The notes beneath the pieces were generated by a model. That model was not told where the DNA came from. It was given only the letters and a program-made list of their open reading frames with translations, and ran no database searches. A program made the translations under genes and the position numbers. DNA of 64,000 nucleotides, from NCBI GenBank assembly GCA_011503125.2, contig WWBZ02000012.1:806001-870000 (forward strand), written 5' to 3'. This stretch comes from Botryosphaeria dothidea. Lineage: Eukaryota > Ascomycota > Dothideomycetes > Botryosphaeriales > Botryosphaeriaceae. Below, piece after piece: positions 43,121-56,784 of this stretch (the stretch's first letter is position 1; every line of letters begins with the position of its first letter).

Positions 43121-44027
43121 GTAGAAACTAAGATAGGGCTAGAGGCTCTAGTACTCTTATTCTTACCTACTTTAAGAGCTTCTAGAGTATAGATAGGTCT
43201 AAGGTAACCTTAGCTACTATTCTACGCTATACTTTTATTTTATTTCTTCTAATTTACTTCTTCTTACTATTAGTAATAGTTTAGTATACTATCTAGTTCT
43301 CCTCCCTTCCTATAGCCGTCTATTTCTTTCTAACTACTCTAGCCTAGTATACTAGATCCGAATACTTCTTTATCTATTATATAGAGGCCTAGGGCGAGGG
43401 TCTCGCTACTAGAATAGTTTCCTAAATTATCCTTTAGATAATCTCTTAGAGTAGTTCTATAAAGTAGTTTAAGTCTACTTTAGTATTAAGAGAAGCTACT
43501 CTAAGGTATTCGAGCTTTATTTAGAATATTTAATTAATTCTATTCTAGTCTATTTTTTTCTACTAGAGCCTTAGAGGGCGTAGTTTTATAGAGATAAAAG
43601 AGATATTAAGCGTAGTAAGAATAGATAGATAGTCGGAGGAGAATTCGAGCTTCTAGCTAACTTCGTAGCTAAAGATCCTCTCCTCTAGCTACTATATAGT
43701 AAAAATAAAATCTAGGGTACTCTCGCTACTACTCTCTCTTCTCGTAATAGTATCTCTTAGGAGAGCTAGGTTAAGGCTAGCTATAATAGCTATTTTAATA
43801 AGGTTATCTATAAGAGTATAGTATATTAGAGAGGTTATATCTTTCTAAATAGGGTAGTAGAGGTTAAAGTCTCCTATAAGGATATACTTTTTTAGTTTTC
43901 TAAAAGCTTTTAAGAGAAGAGATAAGGTTTTTAGAGCCGTACTAGTATAGAAGGCTAGTAGGGGGTTATAGTAGTTATAGATATAGATTATATATATCCT
44001 AGTAATAAGGAATAGTATAATAAAATC
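43121..44027 (-). mobile_element. LINE copy 1, 5' part (endonuclease/RT region)
   Basis: Reverse complement of the endonuclease-to-RT interval seen in copies 3 and 4 (about 50,580-51,480 in copy 4). It continues the LINE interrupted at 26139; the Gypsy A target duplication GAGGA marks both break points. The 5' truncation point at about 44027 directly abuts the A-rich 5' end of copy 2, so the two copies are head to head. Confidence 0.85.
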
Positions 44028-45093
44028 GAAAAAAAAAAAATATAACTATACTAAAAAATTGACTCTAAGCTACGGCGCCGGAAGAGAGCCCTAGGAACTC
44101 TCTTAGACTTCGCGAGTCCTAAAATAGTACTTAAGATAACTATAGCCGCGAAGTAGTTAATATAGAGAATATAGGAAGAGGCGAACAGCCTCCCCTAGTA
44201 ACTACCTCTATCTAGCTCTAATATATCCCTAAGAAACCGTAGAGTACCTAGTATAGCGTAGAATACGTTAAGAGAGCCTTAAAAATAGTAGATATCCTCC
44301 TCTAAGCCCTATAAATATTCGCTAGCCTTCCTTTAGTCCTCTTTAGCTAGGTAAAAAATTTTCTCGATATTACTAAGATAATCTTCTAGAATTATATTAC
44401 TATCTACTAGAAGGTAGCTACTAAGAAGCTAGGCCTTAAAGATATCCTTAAAGAGGTTTAATAGGTCTAAAAGATAGTTAACCGTATCTAGGCTACCTCT
44501 ATACCTATACCTAATACTCGTAGCTAGGTATAAATTATAGCCTAAGTAGCCCCGAAGCCTCCTACCCCCCTAGCTACTACTAAACTTACCTTCTACTTTC
44601 TAGAGATAGTAAATAGATAAGAAATAGCTAAGCTCTTAAATAAGGTAATTATTAGAAAGATCTAGGTAGAAAAAAGCTAGGCGTATAAGAAAGTACTTAC
44701 TACTAAGAAGCTTCCTAGTAGAGACGTTAGAATCTTTATACCGGATAAAGTAACTAGAATAGCCCTTCTTTAGAACTAGAAATAGACTATAGAACTAGAA
44801 AAAGAAGTTAGGCCTAACTAGTAGCTATACTTAGTACTAGTATATAACGTCTCTCGAGAAGAAATCGATACTATAGACTTCTAAGCTATCTAAACTATCT
44901 AGGAGTAGAACCTATCTCTATATCTAGAACTATATATTAGTAAGCTAGCCTAGCTAAAGAGGAAGCTCCTAGAGGGGAAAACTTACTTAGCTATTATTCT
45001 TAGTACTATAAACTCCGAAACCGCTAACTAGATTATTAATAAGGGGCTAGTTATTAACTTTACTATCTATATAGCGTAGTAATAGGTTTTCCC
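44028..45093 (+). mobile_element. LINE copy 2, 5' part (gag-like ORF1 remnant)
   Basis: Begins with an A-run and AACTATACTAAAAAATTGAC, the same 5' end as copies 3 and 4. It covers about the first 1,050 bp (ORF1, gag-like), then stops at GCGTAGTA (about 45080), followed by 13 bp of unmatched sequence (ATAGGTTTTCCCG) before copy 3 starts. It resumes at about 55405. It is strongly RIP-mutated, with CA/TG almost absent. Confidence 0.85.
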
Positions 45094-48000
45094 GAAAAAA
45101 AAATATAACTATACTAAAAAATCGATTCTAAGCTACGACGCTAGGAGAGAGCCCTAGGAACTCTCTTAGGCTTCGCGAGTTCTAAAATAGTACTTAAGAT
45201 AACTATAGCCGCGAAGTAGTTAATATAGAGAATATAGGAAGAGGCGAATAGCCTCCCCTAGTAACTACCTCTACCTAGCCCTAATATACCCCTAAGAAAC
45301 CGTAGAGTACCTAGTATAGCGTAGAATACGTTAAGAGAGCCTTAAAAATAGTAGATACCCTCCTCTAAGCCCTATAAATATCCGCTAGCCTTTCTTTAGT
45401 CCTCTCTAGCTAGGTAAAAAATTTTCTCGATATTACTAAGATAATCTTCTAGGATTATATTACTATCTACTAGAAGGTAGCTATTAAGAAGCTAGGCCTT
45501 AAGAATATTCTTAAAGAGGTCTAATAGATCTAAAAGATAGTTAACCGTATCTAGGCTATCTCTATATCTATACCTAATACTCGTAGCTAGGTATAAATTA
45601 TAGTCTAAGTAGCCCCGAAGCCCCCTACCCCCCTAGCTACTACTAAACTTATCCTCTACTTTCTAGAGATAGTAAATAGATAAGAAATAGCTAAGCTCTT
45701 AAATAAGATAATTATTAGAAAGATCTAGGTAGGAAAAAGCTAAGCGTATAAGAAAGTACTTACTACTAAGAAGCTCTCTAGTAGAGACGTTAGAATCTTT
45801 ATACCGGATAAAGTAACTAGAATAGCCCTTCTCTAGGACTAGAAATAGACTATAGGACTAGGAAAAGAAGTTAGGCCTAACTAGTAGCTATACTTAGTGC
45901 TAGTATATAACGTTCCTCGAGAAGAAATCGATACTATAGATCTCTAAGCTATCTAAACTATCTAGAAGTAGAATCTATCTCTATATCTAGGACTATATAT
46001 TAGTAAGCTAGTCTAGCTAAAGAGGAAGCTTCTAGAGGGGAAAACTTACTCGGCTATTATTCTTAGTACTATAAACTCCGAAACCGCTAACTAGATTATT
46101 AATAAGGGGCTTATTATTAACTTTACTATCTATATAGCGTAGTACTATAACGTAGCCTTTATAGTAACCTAGTATTTTAAGTACTAGGCCTACGGATATA
46201 TTACTAACTATTATAAAAAGAAAGAAAAGTACGGATAGTATAGTAAGGTATATAATACTAGGAACTACCCTAAGAAAAGTATATAGTACGTAAACTACTC
46301 TTAAAGATATATAGCCTAAAGTAACTCCTACCTAGTACGTAGAGCCTACTATACTAAGGCCGCCTAGGCCCGCCTAGTAGTACTAGAAAGGTACCGGGAA
46401 AAACCCCTAATAACTAAAATATAGCCTTAAACTAACTAGTTAACCGTTAGACTAAGAAAGAGAATTAGGAAGGAGGAGCCGGTTAAGAGGGGACTAGGTA
46501 GGCTAAGAGACTTAAGCCGCCCCCCGCCTCCTAACTAAATAAGGTTTACCGGACTTAATAGCTTATAACACGCCTTAGAGGAGCCCGCGGGAACTCTCTC
46601 CTTATAGCCTATACTACTAGCCCCCTCGTAGCTAGACCTAGAGATAGAAGGAAGTTAATATTAGATATAGGCTCTCTCTCTATTATATAGTATAACGTCT
46701 ATAAGAGTAAGAATAGGGTAATACTCCCGCTCTTTAAGGAAGTAGATTTAAAGATCTACTATATTCTAGCTATCTAGGAATCTTAGAGAAACCCGAGGGT
46801 TAAGATAATAGTAAGATACCTACCTACTATATAGTTTTTCCCTAGAAGAGAGTAGTAAGAACCTACTTCTTTATAAGCAAGGCTATTAGCCTCGACTTCT
46901 AGTAAGTAATAGTCTATTTACTAGATCTTATTATACTATCCCTTATTACTAGGATATATATAATCTATATCTATAACTACTATAATTCCCCGCTAGTCTC
47001 TTATACTAGTATAGCGCTAGAAACCCTATCTCTTCTACCGGAAGTTCTTAGAAAACTAGGGAAGTATATTCTCCTAGGGGACTTTAATCTCTACTATCCT
47101 ATCTAGGGAGGTATAACCTCTCTAATATACTATATCCTAGCGGATAACCTAATTAAAATAGCTATCGTAGCTAATCTTAACCTAGCCCTTCTAAGAGGTA
47201 CTATTACTAGACGAGATAGTAGTAGCGAGAGTACTCTAGACCTTATCTTTATATTATAGTAGCTAAAGAAGAGAATCCTTAGCTATAGAGTTAGCTAGAA
47301 GCTCGAATTATCCTCTAACTACCTATCTATTCTTACTATACTTAATTTTTCTTCTATCCCCGTAGAACTACGCCCTCTAAGGCTCTAGTAGAAGAAAGTA
47401 GACTAGAAGAGAACTAATAATATACTCTAATTAAAGCTCGAATACCTTAAAGTAGTCTCTCTTAATACTAAAGTAGACTTAGATTACTTTACTATACTAC
47501 TCTAGGAGGCTATCTAAAGAATAATTTAGGAGACTATTCTAGTAGCGAGACCCTCGCCCTAGGCCTCTATATAATAGATAAAGAAGTATTTAGACCTAGT
47601 ATACTAGGCTAGAGTAGCTAGAAGGAAGTAGACGGCTATAGAGAGGGAGAAGGACTAGATAGTATACTAAACTATTACTAATAGTAAGAAGAGGTAGATT
47701 AGAAGAGATAGAATAAAAGTATAGCGTAGAATAGTAGCTAAGATTACTTCGGACCTATCTATACTCTAGAAGCTCTTAAAGTAGGTAAGAATAAGGGTAC
47801 TAGAACCTCTAGCCCTATCTTAGTTCCTACCCCTCTAGAGAGTAGATAAATAACTATATTACGATAACTAGTCTAAGGTAGAAATCCTTACTAACTAGTT
47901 CTTTCTACCTTCTAGAGCTACTAACCTCTTAGATCTAGATAGGTATATATACCTAGTACTAGTAGAGATTCCCTAAGACCTTATTAAAGAGTAGGTCCTC

Positions 48001-48752
48001 TATACTATTAAGAAGCTTCTCCTAGATAAGATACTAGGCCTAGATAAGATTACTAATAGGTTTCTAAAGTAATATACTAAGATACTAAGGGGACCCCTTA
48101 CTAGGCTCTTCTAGAGATATCTCGTACTTAGATACTACCTTAGGTAGTTTAAAAGCTCTATTACCGTAGTCCTTAGAAAACTATAAAGAAACGACTATAC
48201 TAAAGCTAAGTTATTTAGGCCGATTACTTTACTTAATACGCTAGGGAAGCTACTTAAGAGGATTATAGTAGATAGAATCTCCTAGGCTACTAAAGTATAC
48301 GGCCTACTCCCTAATATATAGATAGGAGCTAAGAGAAATAGATCCGTAGTAGCAGCTCTTAACCTACTTATAGAATAGATCTATACTATCTAGGTATAAG
48401 ACCTAGGGCTAGTAGCTTTAGTCCTTAGCCTAGATATCTCGGGAGTATATAACTACGTATCTTATAGAAGGCTTCTCTATAATATAAGAATAGTAAAACT
48501 TTTAGAATAGGTAGAAAGATTTACCCGATTCTTTCTATAGAACCGTACTACTTAGCTATCCTTCGGAGACTTTACTAGTCTACTAATCTAAACCTTAACC
48601 GGGATTTCCTAGGGATTCTTACTATCGCCGATACTCTACCTATTCTTTACTTCTAACCTACTTATATAGCTACGTAGAGGTAATACCTTCCCCCTTAGAT
48701 TCGTTAATAATACTAATATTCTAATCTTTAGTAGATCTATAGAATAGAACTA
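45094..48752 (+). mobile_element. LINE copy 3, 5' part
   Basis: Full-length 5' end (A-run then ATAACTATACTAAAAAATCGATTC), ORF1 with a CCHC-like knuckle region (about 46,170-46,290), endonuclease (about 46,660-47,350) and the start of the reverse transcriptase. Interrupted at 48752 by copy 4; the rest is at 53893-55404. Both parts sum to about 5.15 kb, the full length of copy 4. It has many nonsense codons and extreme CA/TG depletion. Confidence 0.9.
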
Positions 48753-51700
48753 AAAAAACATGACCACACTAAAAAATCGACCCTAAGCTACGGCGCCGGG
48801 AGAGGGCCCTAGGGACTCTCCTAGGCTTCGCGAGTCCTAAAATAGTACTTAAGACAACTGTAGCCGCGAAGTGGTTAATGTAGAGGACACAGGAAGAGGC
48901 GAACAGCCTCCCCCAGTGACTACCTCTACCCAGCCCCAATACACCCCCAAGAAACCGCAGAGCACCTAGTACAGCGTAGAATACGTTAAGAGAGCCTCAA
49001 AAACAGCAGACACCCTCCTCCAAGCCCTACAAACATCCGCTAGCCTCCCTTCAGTCCTCTCCAGCCAGGTAAAAAATTTTCTCGACATTGCCAAGACAAT
49101 CTTCCAGGATCATATTACTATCTGCCAGGAGGCAACCACCAAGGAGCCAGGCCTTAAGGACATCCTCAAAGAGGTCCAACAGGTCCAAAAGACAGTCAAC
49201 CGTATCCAGGCTACCTCTACACCCACACCCAACACTCGCAGCTAAGTACAAATTGTAGCCCAAGCAGCCCCGAAGCCCCCTACCCCCCCAGCCACCACTA
49301 AACTTACCCTCCACTTCCCAGAGACAGCAAATAGACAAGAAATAGCCAAGCTCTCAAATGAGGCAATTATTAGAAAGATCCAGGCAGGAAAAAGCTAGGC
49401 GTGCAAGAAAGTACTTGCTGCTAAGAAGCTCCCTAGTAGAGACGTTAGGATCTTTATACCGGATGAAGCAACCAGAACAGCCCTTCTCCAGGACCAGGAA
49501 TAGACTATAGGACTAGGAAAAGAAGTCAGGCCTAACCAGCAGCTATACTTAGTACTAGTACACAACGTCCCTCGAGAAGGAATCGACACTACAGACCCCT
49601 AAGCTATCTAAACTATCTAGGAGTAGAACCTATCTCTACACCCAGGACTACGTATTAGCAAGCTAGCCTGGCTAAAGAGGAAGCTCCCAGAGGGGAAAAC
49701 TTACTCGGCTATTATCCTTAGCACTATAAACCCCGAAACCGCTAACTAGATTATTAATAAGGGGCTTATTATTAACTTTGCTATCTATATAGCGTAGTAC
49801 TATAACGTAGCCTTTATAGTAACCTAGTGTTTTAAGTGCTAGGCCTACGGTTATATTACTAACTATTATAAAAAGGAGGAAAAGTACGGATAGTATAGTA
49901 AGGCACATAATACTAGGAACTACCCTAAGGAAAGTATATAGTGCGTAAACTACTCTTAAAGGTATATAGCCTAGAGTAACTCCTACCTAGCACGCAGAGC
50001 CTACTATACTAAGGCCGCCTAAACCCGCCTAGTAGTACTAGAAAGGCACCGGAAAGGACCCCTAATAACTAAAATATAGCCTTAAACTAACTAGTTAACC
50101 GTTAGACTAAGGAAGAGAATTAGGAAGGAGGAGCCGGTTAAGAGGGGACTAGGCAGGCTAAGAGACTTAAGCCGCCCCCCGCCTCCTAACTAAATAAGGT
50201 TCACCGGACTTAATAGCTTATAACACGCCTTAGAGGAGCCCGCGGGAACTCCCTCCTTATAGCCTATACCACTAGCCCCCTCGCAGCCGGACCTAGAGAT
50301 AGAAGAAAGTTAATATTAGATATAGGCTCTCTCTCTATTATATAGTATAACGTCTATAAGAGTAAGAATAGGGTAATACTCCCGCTCTTTAAGGAAGTAG
50401 ACCTAAAGATCTACTATATCCTAGCTATCTAGGAACCTTAGAGGAATCCGAGGGTTAAGATAATAGTAAGACACTCTACCTACTATATAGTTTTTCCCTA
50501 GAAGAGAGTAGCAAGAACCTACTTCTTTATAAGCAAGGCTATTAGCCCCGACTCCTAGCAAGTAATAGTCTATTTACTAGATCTTATTATACTTTCCCTT
50601 ATTACTAGGATATATATAATCTATATTTATAACTACTATAATCCCCCGCTAGCCTCTTATACTAGTATAGCGCTAGAAACCCTATCTCTTCTACCGGAAG
50701 TTCTTAGAAAACTAGGGGAGCATATTCTCCTAGGGGACTTTAATCTCTACTATCCTATCTAGGGAGGTATAACCTCCCTAATATACTATACCCTAGCGGA
50801 TAACCTAATTAAGATAGCTATCGTAGCTAATCTTAACCTAGCCCTTCTAAGGAGTACTATTACTAGACGAGATAGTAGTAGCGAGAGTACTCTAGACCTT
50901 ATCTTTATATTACGGTAGCTAGAGGAGAGAATCCTTAGCTATAGAGTTAGCTAGGAGCTCGAATTATCCTCTAACTACCTACCTATCCTTACTATACTTA
51001 ATTTTTCTTCTACCCCCGTAGAACTACGCTCTCTAAGGCCCTAGTAGAAGAAAGTAGACTAGAAGAGAACTAATAATATACTCTAATTAAAGCTCGAACA
51101 CCTTAAAGCAGCCCCTCTTAATACTAAAGTAGACTTAGATTACTTTACTATACTACTCTAGGAGGCTATCTAAAGAATAATCTAGAAGACTATCCTAGTA
51201 GCGAGACCCTCGCCTTAGGCCTCTATATAATAGATAAAGGAGTATTCGGACCTAGTATACTAGGCTAGAGTAGCTAGAAGGAAGTAGACGGCTATAGGGA
51301 GGGAGAAGGACTAGGTAGTATACTAAACTATTGCTAATAGCAAGAAGAGGTAGATTAGAAGAGATAGAATAAAAGTATAGCGTAGAATAGTAGCTAAGAT
51401 TACTTCGGACCTATCTATACTCTAGAAGCTCTTAAAGTAGGTAAGAATAAGGGTACTAGAACCTCTAGCCCTATCTTAGTTCCCACCCCTCTAGGAAGCA
51501 GATAAATAACTATATTACGATAACTAGTCTAAGGTAGAAATCCTTACCAACTAGTTCTTCCTACCTCCTAGAGCTACCGACCTCTTAGATCTAGATAGAT
51601 ATATATACCTAGTACTAGTAGAGATTCCCTAAGATCTTACTAAAGAGTAGGTTCTCTATACTATTAAGAAGCTTCCCCTAGATAAGGTACTAGGCCTAGA

Positions 51701-53892
51701 CAAGATTACTAATAGATTTCTAAAGTAATACGCTAAGATACTAAGGGGACCCCTTACTAGGCTCTTCTAGGGATGCCTCGTACTTAGATACTACCTTAGG
51801 TAGTTTAAAAGCTCTATTACCGTAGTCCTTAGGAAACTATAGAGGGACGACTATACTAAAGCTAAGTTATTTAGGCCGATTGCTTTACTTAATACGCTAG
51901 AGAAGCTACTTAAGAGGATTATAGTAGATAGAATCTCCTAGGCTACTAAAGTATACGGCCTACTCCCTAATATATAGATAGGAGCTAAGAGAAATAGATC
52001 CGTAGTAGCAGCTCTTAACCTACTTATAGAATAGATCTATACTATCTAGGTATAAGACCTAGGGCTAGTAGCTTTAGTCCTTAGCCTAGATATCTCGGGA
52101 GTATATAACTACGTATCTTATAGAAGGCTTCTCTATAATATAAGAATAGTAAAACTCCTAGAATAGGTAGAAAGATTTACCCGATTTTTTCTATAGGACC
52201 GTACTACTTAGCTATCCTTCGGAGACTTTACTAGTCTACTAATCTAGACCTTAACCGGGATTTCCTAGGAATCCTTACTATCGCCGATACTCTACCTATT
52301 CTTTGCTTCTAATCTATTTATATAGCTACGTAGGGGCAATACCTTTCCCCTTAGATTCGTCGATAATACTAATATCCTAACCTTTAGTAGATCTATAGAA
52401 TAGAACTATAGGATACTAGAGGGAGTATATTAAATTTGCGAGTACTAGGCAGCTACCTACGGGTTAGCTTTCTCGCCCGATAAGTATTATCTTATTTATT
52501 TTATAAGGAAACTAAGGAGATTTAATATAGTAGCAGGGATCCGTATTCCTAGATTTACTAGATGCCTAGAGCCTATAATTAAGATTCTAGGAGTCCACGT
52601 AGATAATAAGCTTAGATAGAAATCCTATATTAGGGAAATAGGAGCTAAGGTAATTAAATAGTATATATCTCTCTCTAGACTCGCGGCGTCTACCTAGGGA
52701 GCCTTATTTACTAAAGCCCGTTATATCTATACGGCCGTAGTAAGGCTAGTCCTTACCTACGGCTATAGGGTATAGTATACCCTAGAGGGAACTCTAGGGT
52801 AGAGAAAAATAACTATTTAGCTACTAAAGAAGATCTAAAACTAGTGCCTACGTACTATCTTAGGGGCGTATAAGTTAATTAGTATATAAACCTTAGAGTA
52901 TAAGATAGGGATTCCCCTACTCTTACTATACCTAGACGAACTAGTACTAGCCTAGGCTATTAGAGCTAGGAATAGCCTAGTCGCGATAGTAGTAGAGGAA
53001 ACTTGCTAGAGTATTAAATAGATAGCTCGGGCTACTCTAAGTACTAGAGGCGCTACTAGCCCTATTAGAAGAACCCTACTTAGAAAAAAGGTAAACTTAC
53101 TTCTTAACTACTACCCCTCTACCTACTAGAGTCTCCCGGAGCGAATAAAGCTACGTATAGTATATAGGAATAAGTAGAAGGAGAGATAGATAAAGTCTAC
53201 TAGCTAGGGAAGATAAGATAAGCTAGTAGCCTAAAGTATATAGTAGAACCTAAAAATTAGATAAATCTATAGCGAACTATCTAAGCTATAGAGTATACTC
53301 GCTACCCTACTACGTATAGAGTATATTAGACTAGAGGACTTCCTCTTAAGGCGTAAGGTGCTAGGGTACTCTAGTCCTACCTATCTATACGGCTAGTATA
53401 GATAAACTCTAAAGTATATCCTCCTCTTCTACCCCTACTTCTAATAGAGTAGAGTATAGATACTCTAAAGGGCAGGGACTACGGACTACTACTCCCTCCT
53501 CTTAATAAAGAAGGAAATTAAAGTAGTAATAGACTAGTTCTTACGCCTAAGGCTACTTAAGTAATTTAGTCTAGTAAGAGAACTAATATAAGAAGATAAC
53601 TAGGAAGAGGAACTAGAAGGACAACTAGGACTACTAGGACTACTAGGACCCGGATAACTATAAGGATAAGAACTAAAGAGATAGGTCTAGTAGGTAAATA
53701 TAGAGCTACTATAGCAGCCGCTACTAGTAAGAAGAAAAAATAAGAACTAGTATAGGATAGTATGCCTAGAGAGAGAGGAGGGGTTTTTACTAGGCGAAAA
53801 GGTTTTCCCCCTCGTGTAAAATAACTATAGATAGCTAGCCCCGCATGGACCCGTAAGGAAGCTATATCGGGAAGAAATAAATTTATCTATCT
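48753..53892 (+). mobile_element. LINE copy 4, full length (5,140 bp), inserted in copy 3
   Basis: Full-length non-LTR element flanked by an 18-bp direct repeat ATCTATAGAATAGAACTA (48735-48752 and 53893-53910; partly shared with the tail). ORF1, about 48,758-50,290, is gag-like: it starts at an ATG in ACATGACCAC, has a helical middle and cysteine/histidine knuckles near 49,830-49,960, and is broken by TAA/TAG codons. ORF2 follows: an endonuclease/exonuclease/phosphatase-type domain (50,330-51,000, LLGDFNLYYPI), reverse transcriptase (51,600-52,700, FVDNTNIL where FVDD is usual) and a C-terminal Cys/His region (about 53,340-53,460). The 3' end is (TATC)n. The first ~560 bp retain abundant CA/TG, while the rest is strongly RIP-mutated. 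Tad/I-like clade by layout. Confidence 0.93.
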
Positions 53893-55404
53893 ATCTATAG
53901 AATAGAACTATAGGATACTAGAGAGAGTATATTAAATTTATAAGTACTAGGTAGCTACCTACGGGTTAGCTTTCTCGCCTAATAAGTATTACCTTACTTA
54001 TTTTATAAGAAAACTAAGGAGATTTAATATAGTAGTAGAGATCCGTATTTCTAGATTTACTAGATACTTAGAGCCGATAATTAAGATTCTAGGAGTCTAC
54101 GTAGATAATAAGCTTAGATAGAAACTCTATATTAGGGAAATAGGAGCTAAGGTAATTAAATAGTATATATCTCTCTCTAGACTCGCAGCGTCTACCTAGG
54201 AAGCCTTATTTACTAAAGCCCGCTATATCTATACGGCCGTAGTAAGGCTAGTCCTTATCTACGGCTATAGAGTATAGTATACTCTAGAGAGAATCCTAGA
54301 GTAGAGGAAAATAGCTATCTAGCTACTAAAGAAGATCTAAAACTAGTATCTACGCACTATCTTAGGGGCGTATAAGTTAACTAGTATATAAATCTTAGAG
54401 TATAAGATAGAAATTCCCCTACTCTTACTATACCTAGACGAACTAATACTAGCCTAGGCTATTAGAGCTAAAGATAGCCTAGTCGTAGTAGTAGTAGAGG
54501 AAACTTACTAGAGTATTAAATAAATAGCTCGGGCTACTCTAAGTACTAGAGACGCCGCTAGCTCTACTAGAAGAACCCTACTTAGAAAAAAGATAAACTT
54601 ACTCCTTAACTACTATCTCTCTACCTACTAGAGTCTCTTAGAGCGAACGAAGCTACGTATAGTATATAGAAATAAGTAGAAGAAGAGATAGATAAAGTCT
54701 ACTAGCTAGGAAAGATAAGATAAGCTAGTAGTCTAAAGTATATAATAGAACCTAAAAATTAGATAAATCTATAGCGAACTATCTAAGCTATAGAGTATAA
54801 TCGCTACCCTACTACGTATAGAGTATATTAGACTAGAGAACTTCTTCTTAAGGCGTAAGGTACTAAAGTATCCTAGTTCTATCTATCTATACGGCTAGTA
54901 TAGATAAATCCTAAAGTATATTCTCTTCTTCTACTCCTACTTCTAATAGAATAGAGTATAGATACTCTAAAGAGTAGGGACTACGGACTACTACTCCCTT
55001 CTCTTAATAAAGAAGAGGATTAAAGTAGTAATAGACTAGTTTTTACGCCTAGGGCTACTTAAGTAATTTAGCTTAGTAAGAAAACTAATATAGAAAGATA
55101 ACTAGAAAGAGAAACTAGGAGGATAACTAGGACTACTAGAACTACTAGAACCTAGATAACTACGAGAATAAGAACTAAAGAGATAGGTCTAGTAGGTAAA
55201 TATAGGGCTACTATAGTAGCCGCTACTAGTAAGAAGAAAAAATAAGAACTAGTATAGAATAGTATACTTAGAGAGAGAGAAGGGGTTTTTACTAGGCGAA
55301 AAGATTTTCCCTCTTATATAAAATAACTATAGATAGCTAGCCCCGTATAGATTCGTAAGAGAGCTATATCGGAAAGAAATAAATTTATCTATCTATCTAT
55401 CTAT
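53893..55404 (+). mobile_element. LINE copy 3, 3' part
   Basis: Continues copy 3 from ATAGAATAGAACTATAGGATAC, the bases interrupted at 48752. It carries the RT C-terminal half and ends in a (TATC)n tail at about 55,384-55,404, paralogous to the copy 4 tail. Confidence 0.9.
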
Positions 55405-56784
55405 AGTAAGATATATAATACTAGAAACTACTCTAAGAAAAGTATATAGTACGTAAACTACTCTTAAAGGTATATAGTCTAGAGTAACTTCTATCTAGTA
55501 TATAGAGCCTATTATACTAAGACCGCCTAGGCCCGTCTAGTAGTACTAGAAAGGTACTAGGAAAGACCCCTAATAACTAAAATATAGTCTTAAACTAACT
55601 AGTTAACTATTAGACTAAGGAAGAGAATTAGAGAGAAGAAGCCGATTAAGAGGGGACTAGGTAGGCTAAGAGACTTAAGCCGTCCTTCGCCTTCTAACTA
55701 AATAAGGTTTACTAAACTTAATAGCTTATAATACGCCTTAGAGAAGCCCGCGGGAACTTCCTTCTTATAGTCTATACTACTAGCCTTCTCGTAGCCGGAC
55801 CTAGAGATAGAAGAAAGTTAATATTAGATATAGACTCTCTCTCTATTATATAGTATAACGTCTATAAGAGTAAGAATAGGATAATACTTCCGCTCTTTAA
55901 GGAAGTAGACCTAAAGATCTACTATATCCTAGCTATTTAGAAACCTTAGAGAAATCTAAGAGTTAAGATAATAGTAAAATATTCTATCTACTATATAGTT
56001 TTTTTCTAGAAGAAAGTAGTAAGAACCTACTTCTTTATAAGTAAGGCTATTAGCCCTAACTCCTAGTAAGTAATAGTCTATTTACTAGATCTTATTATAC
56101 TATTTCTTATTACTAAGATATATATAATCTATATCTATAACTACTATAATCTTCCGCTAGCCTCTTATACTAGTATAGCGCTAAAAACCCTATCTCTTCT
56201 ACCGGAAGTTCTTAGAAAACTAAGAAAGTATATTCTTCTAGAAGACTTTAACCTCTACTATTCTATTTAGAGAGATATAACCTTTCTAATATACTATACT
56301 CTAGCGAATAATCTAATTAAGATAGCTACTATAGCTAATCTTAACCTAGCCCTTCTAATAGGTACTATTACTAGACGAGATAGTAGTAGCGAGAGTACTT
56401 TAGATCTTATCTTTATATTACGGTAGCTAGAGGAGAGAATTCTTAGCTATAGAGTTAGCTAGAAGCTCGAATTATTCTCTAACTACCTACCTATTCTTAC
56501 TATACTTAATTTTTCTCTTACCTCCGTAGAACTACGTTCTCTAAGACCCTAGTAGAAGAAAGTAGACTAGAAGAGAACTAATAATATACTCTAATTAAAG
56601 CTCGAATATCTTAAAGTAGCCCCTCTTAATACTAAAGTAGACTTAGATTACTTTACTATACTACTCTAGGAGGCTATCTAAAAAATAATCTAAAAGACTA
56701 TTCTAGTAGCGAGACCCTCGCCCTAGACCTCTATATAATAAATAAAGAAGTATTCGGATCTAGTATACTAGGCTAGAGTAGCTA
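55405..56784 (+). mobile_element. LINE copy 2, 3' part, truncated by Gypsy C
   Basis: Resumes copy 2 at TAGTAAGATATATAATACTAG, homologous to 49,894 of copy 4, so about 94 bp of the copy 2 sequence are missing at the site of copy 3. It carries knuckle-region and endonuclease sequence and ends at AGAGTAGCTA (56,784; equivalent to about 51,276 in copy 4), where Gypsy C begins. Confidence 0.85.

Noticed and set aside
49051..49908. Minus-strand frames of 64-95 codons in LINE copy 4
   Set aside because: They are antisense to the ORF1 region of the LINE and exist only because this part is less RIP-mutated.
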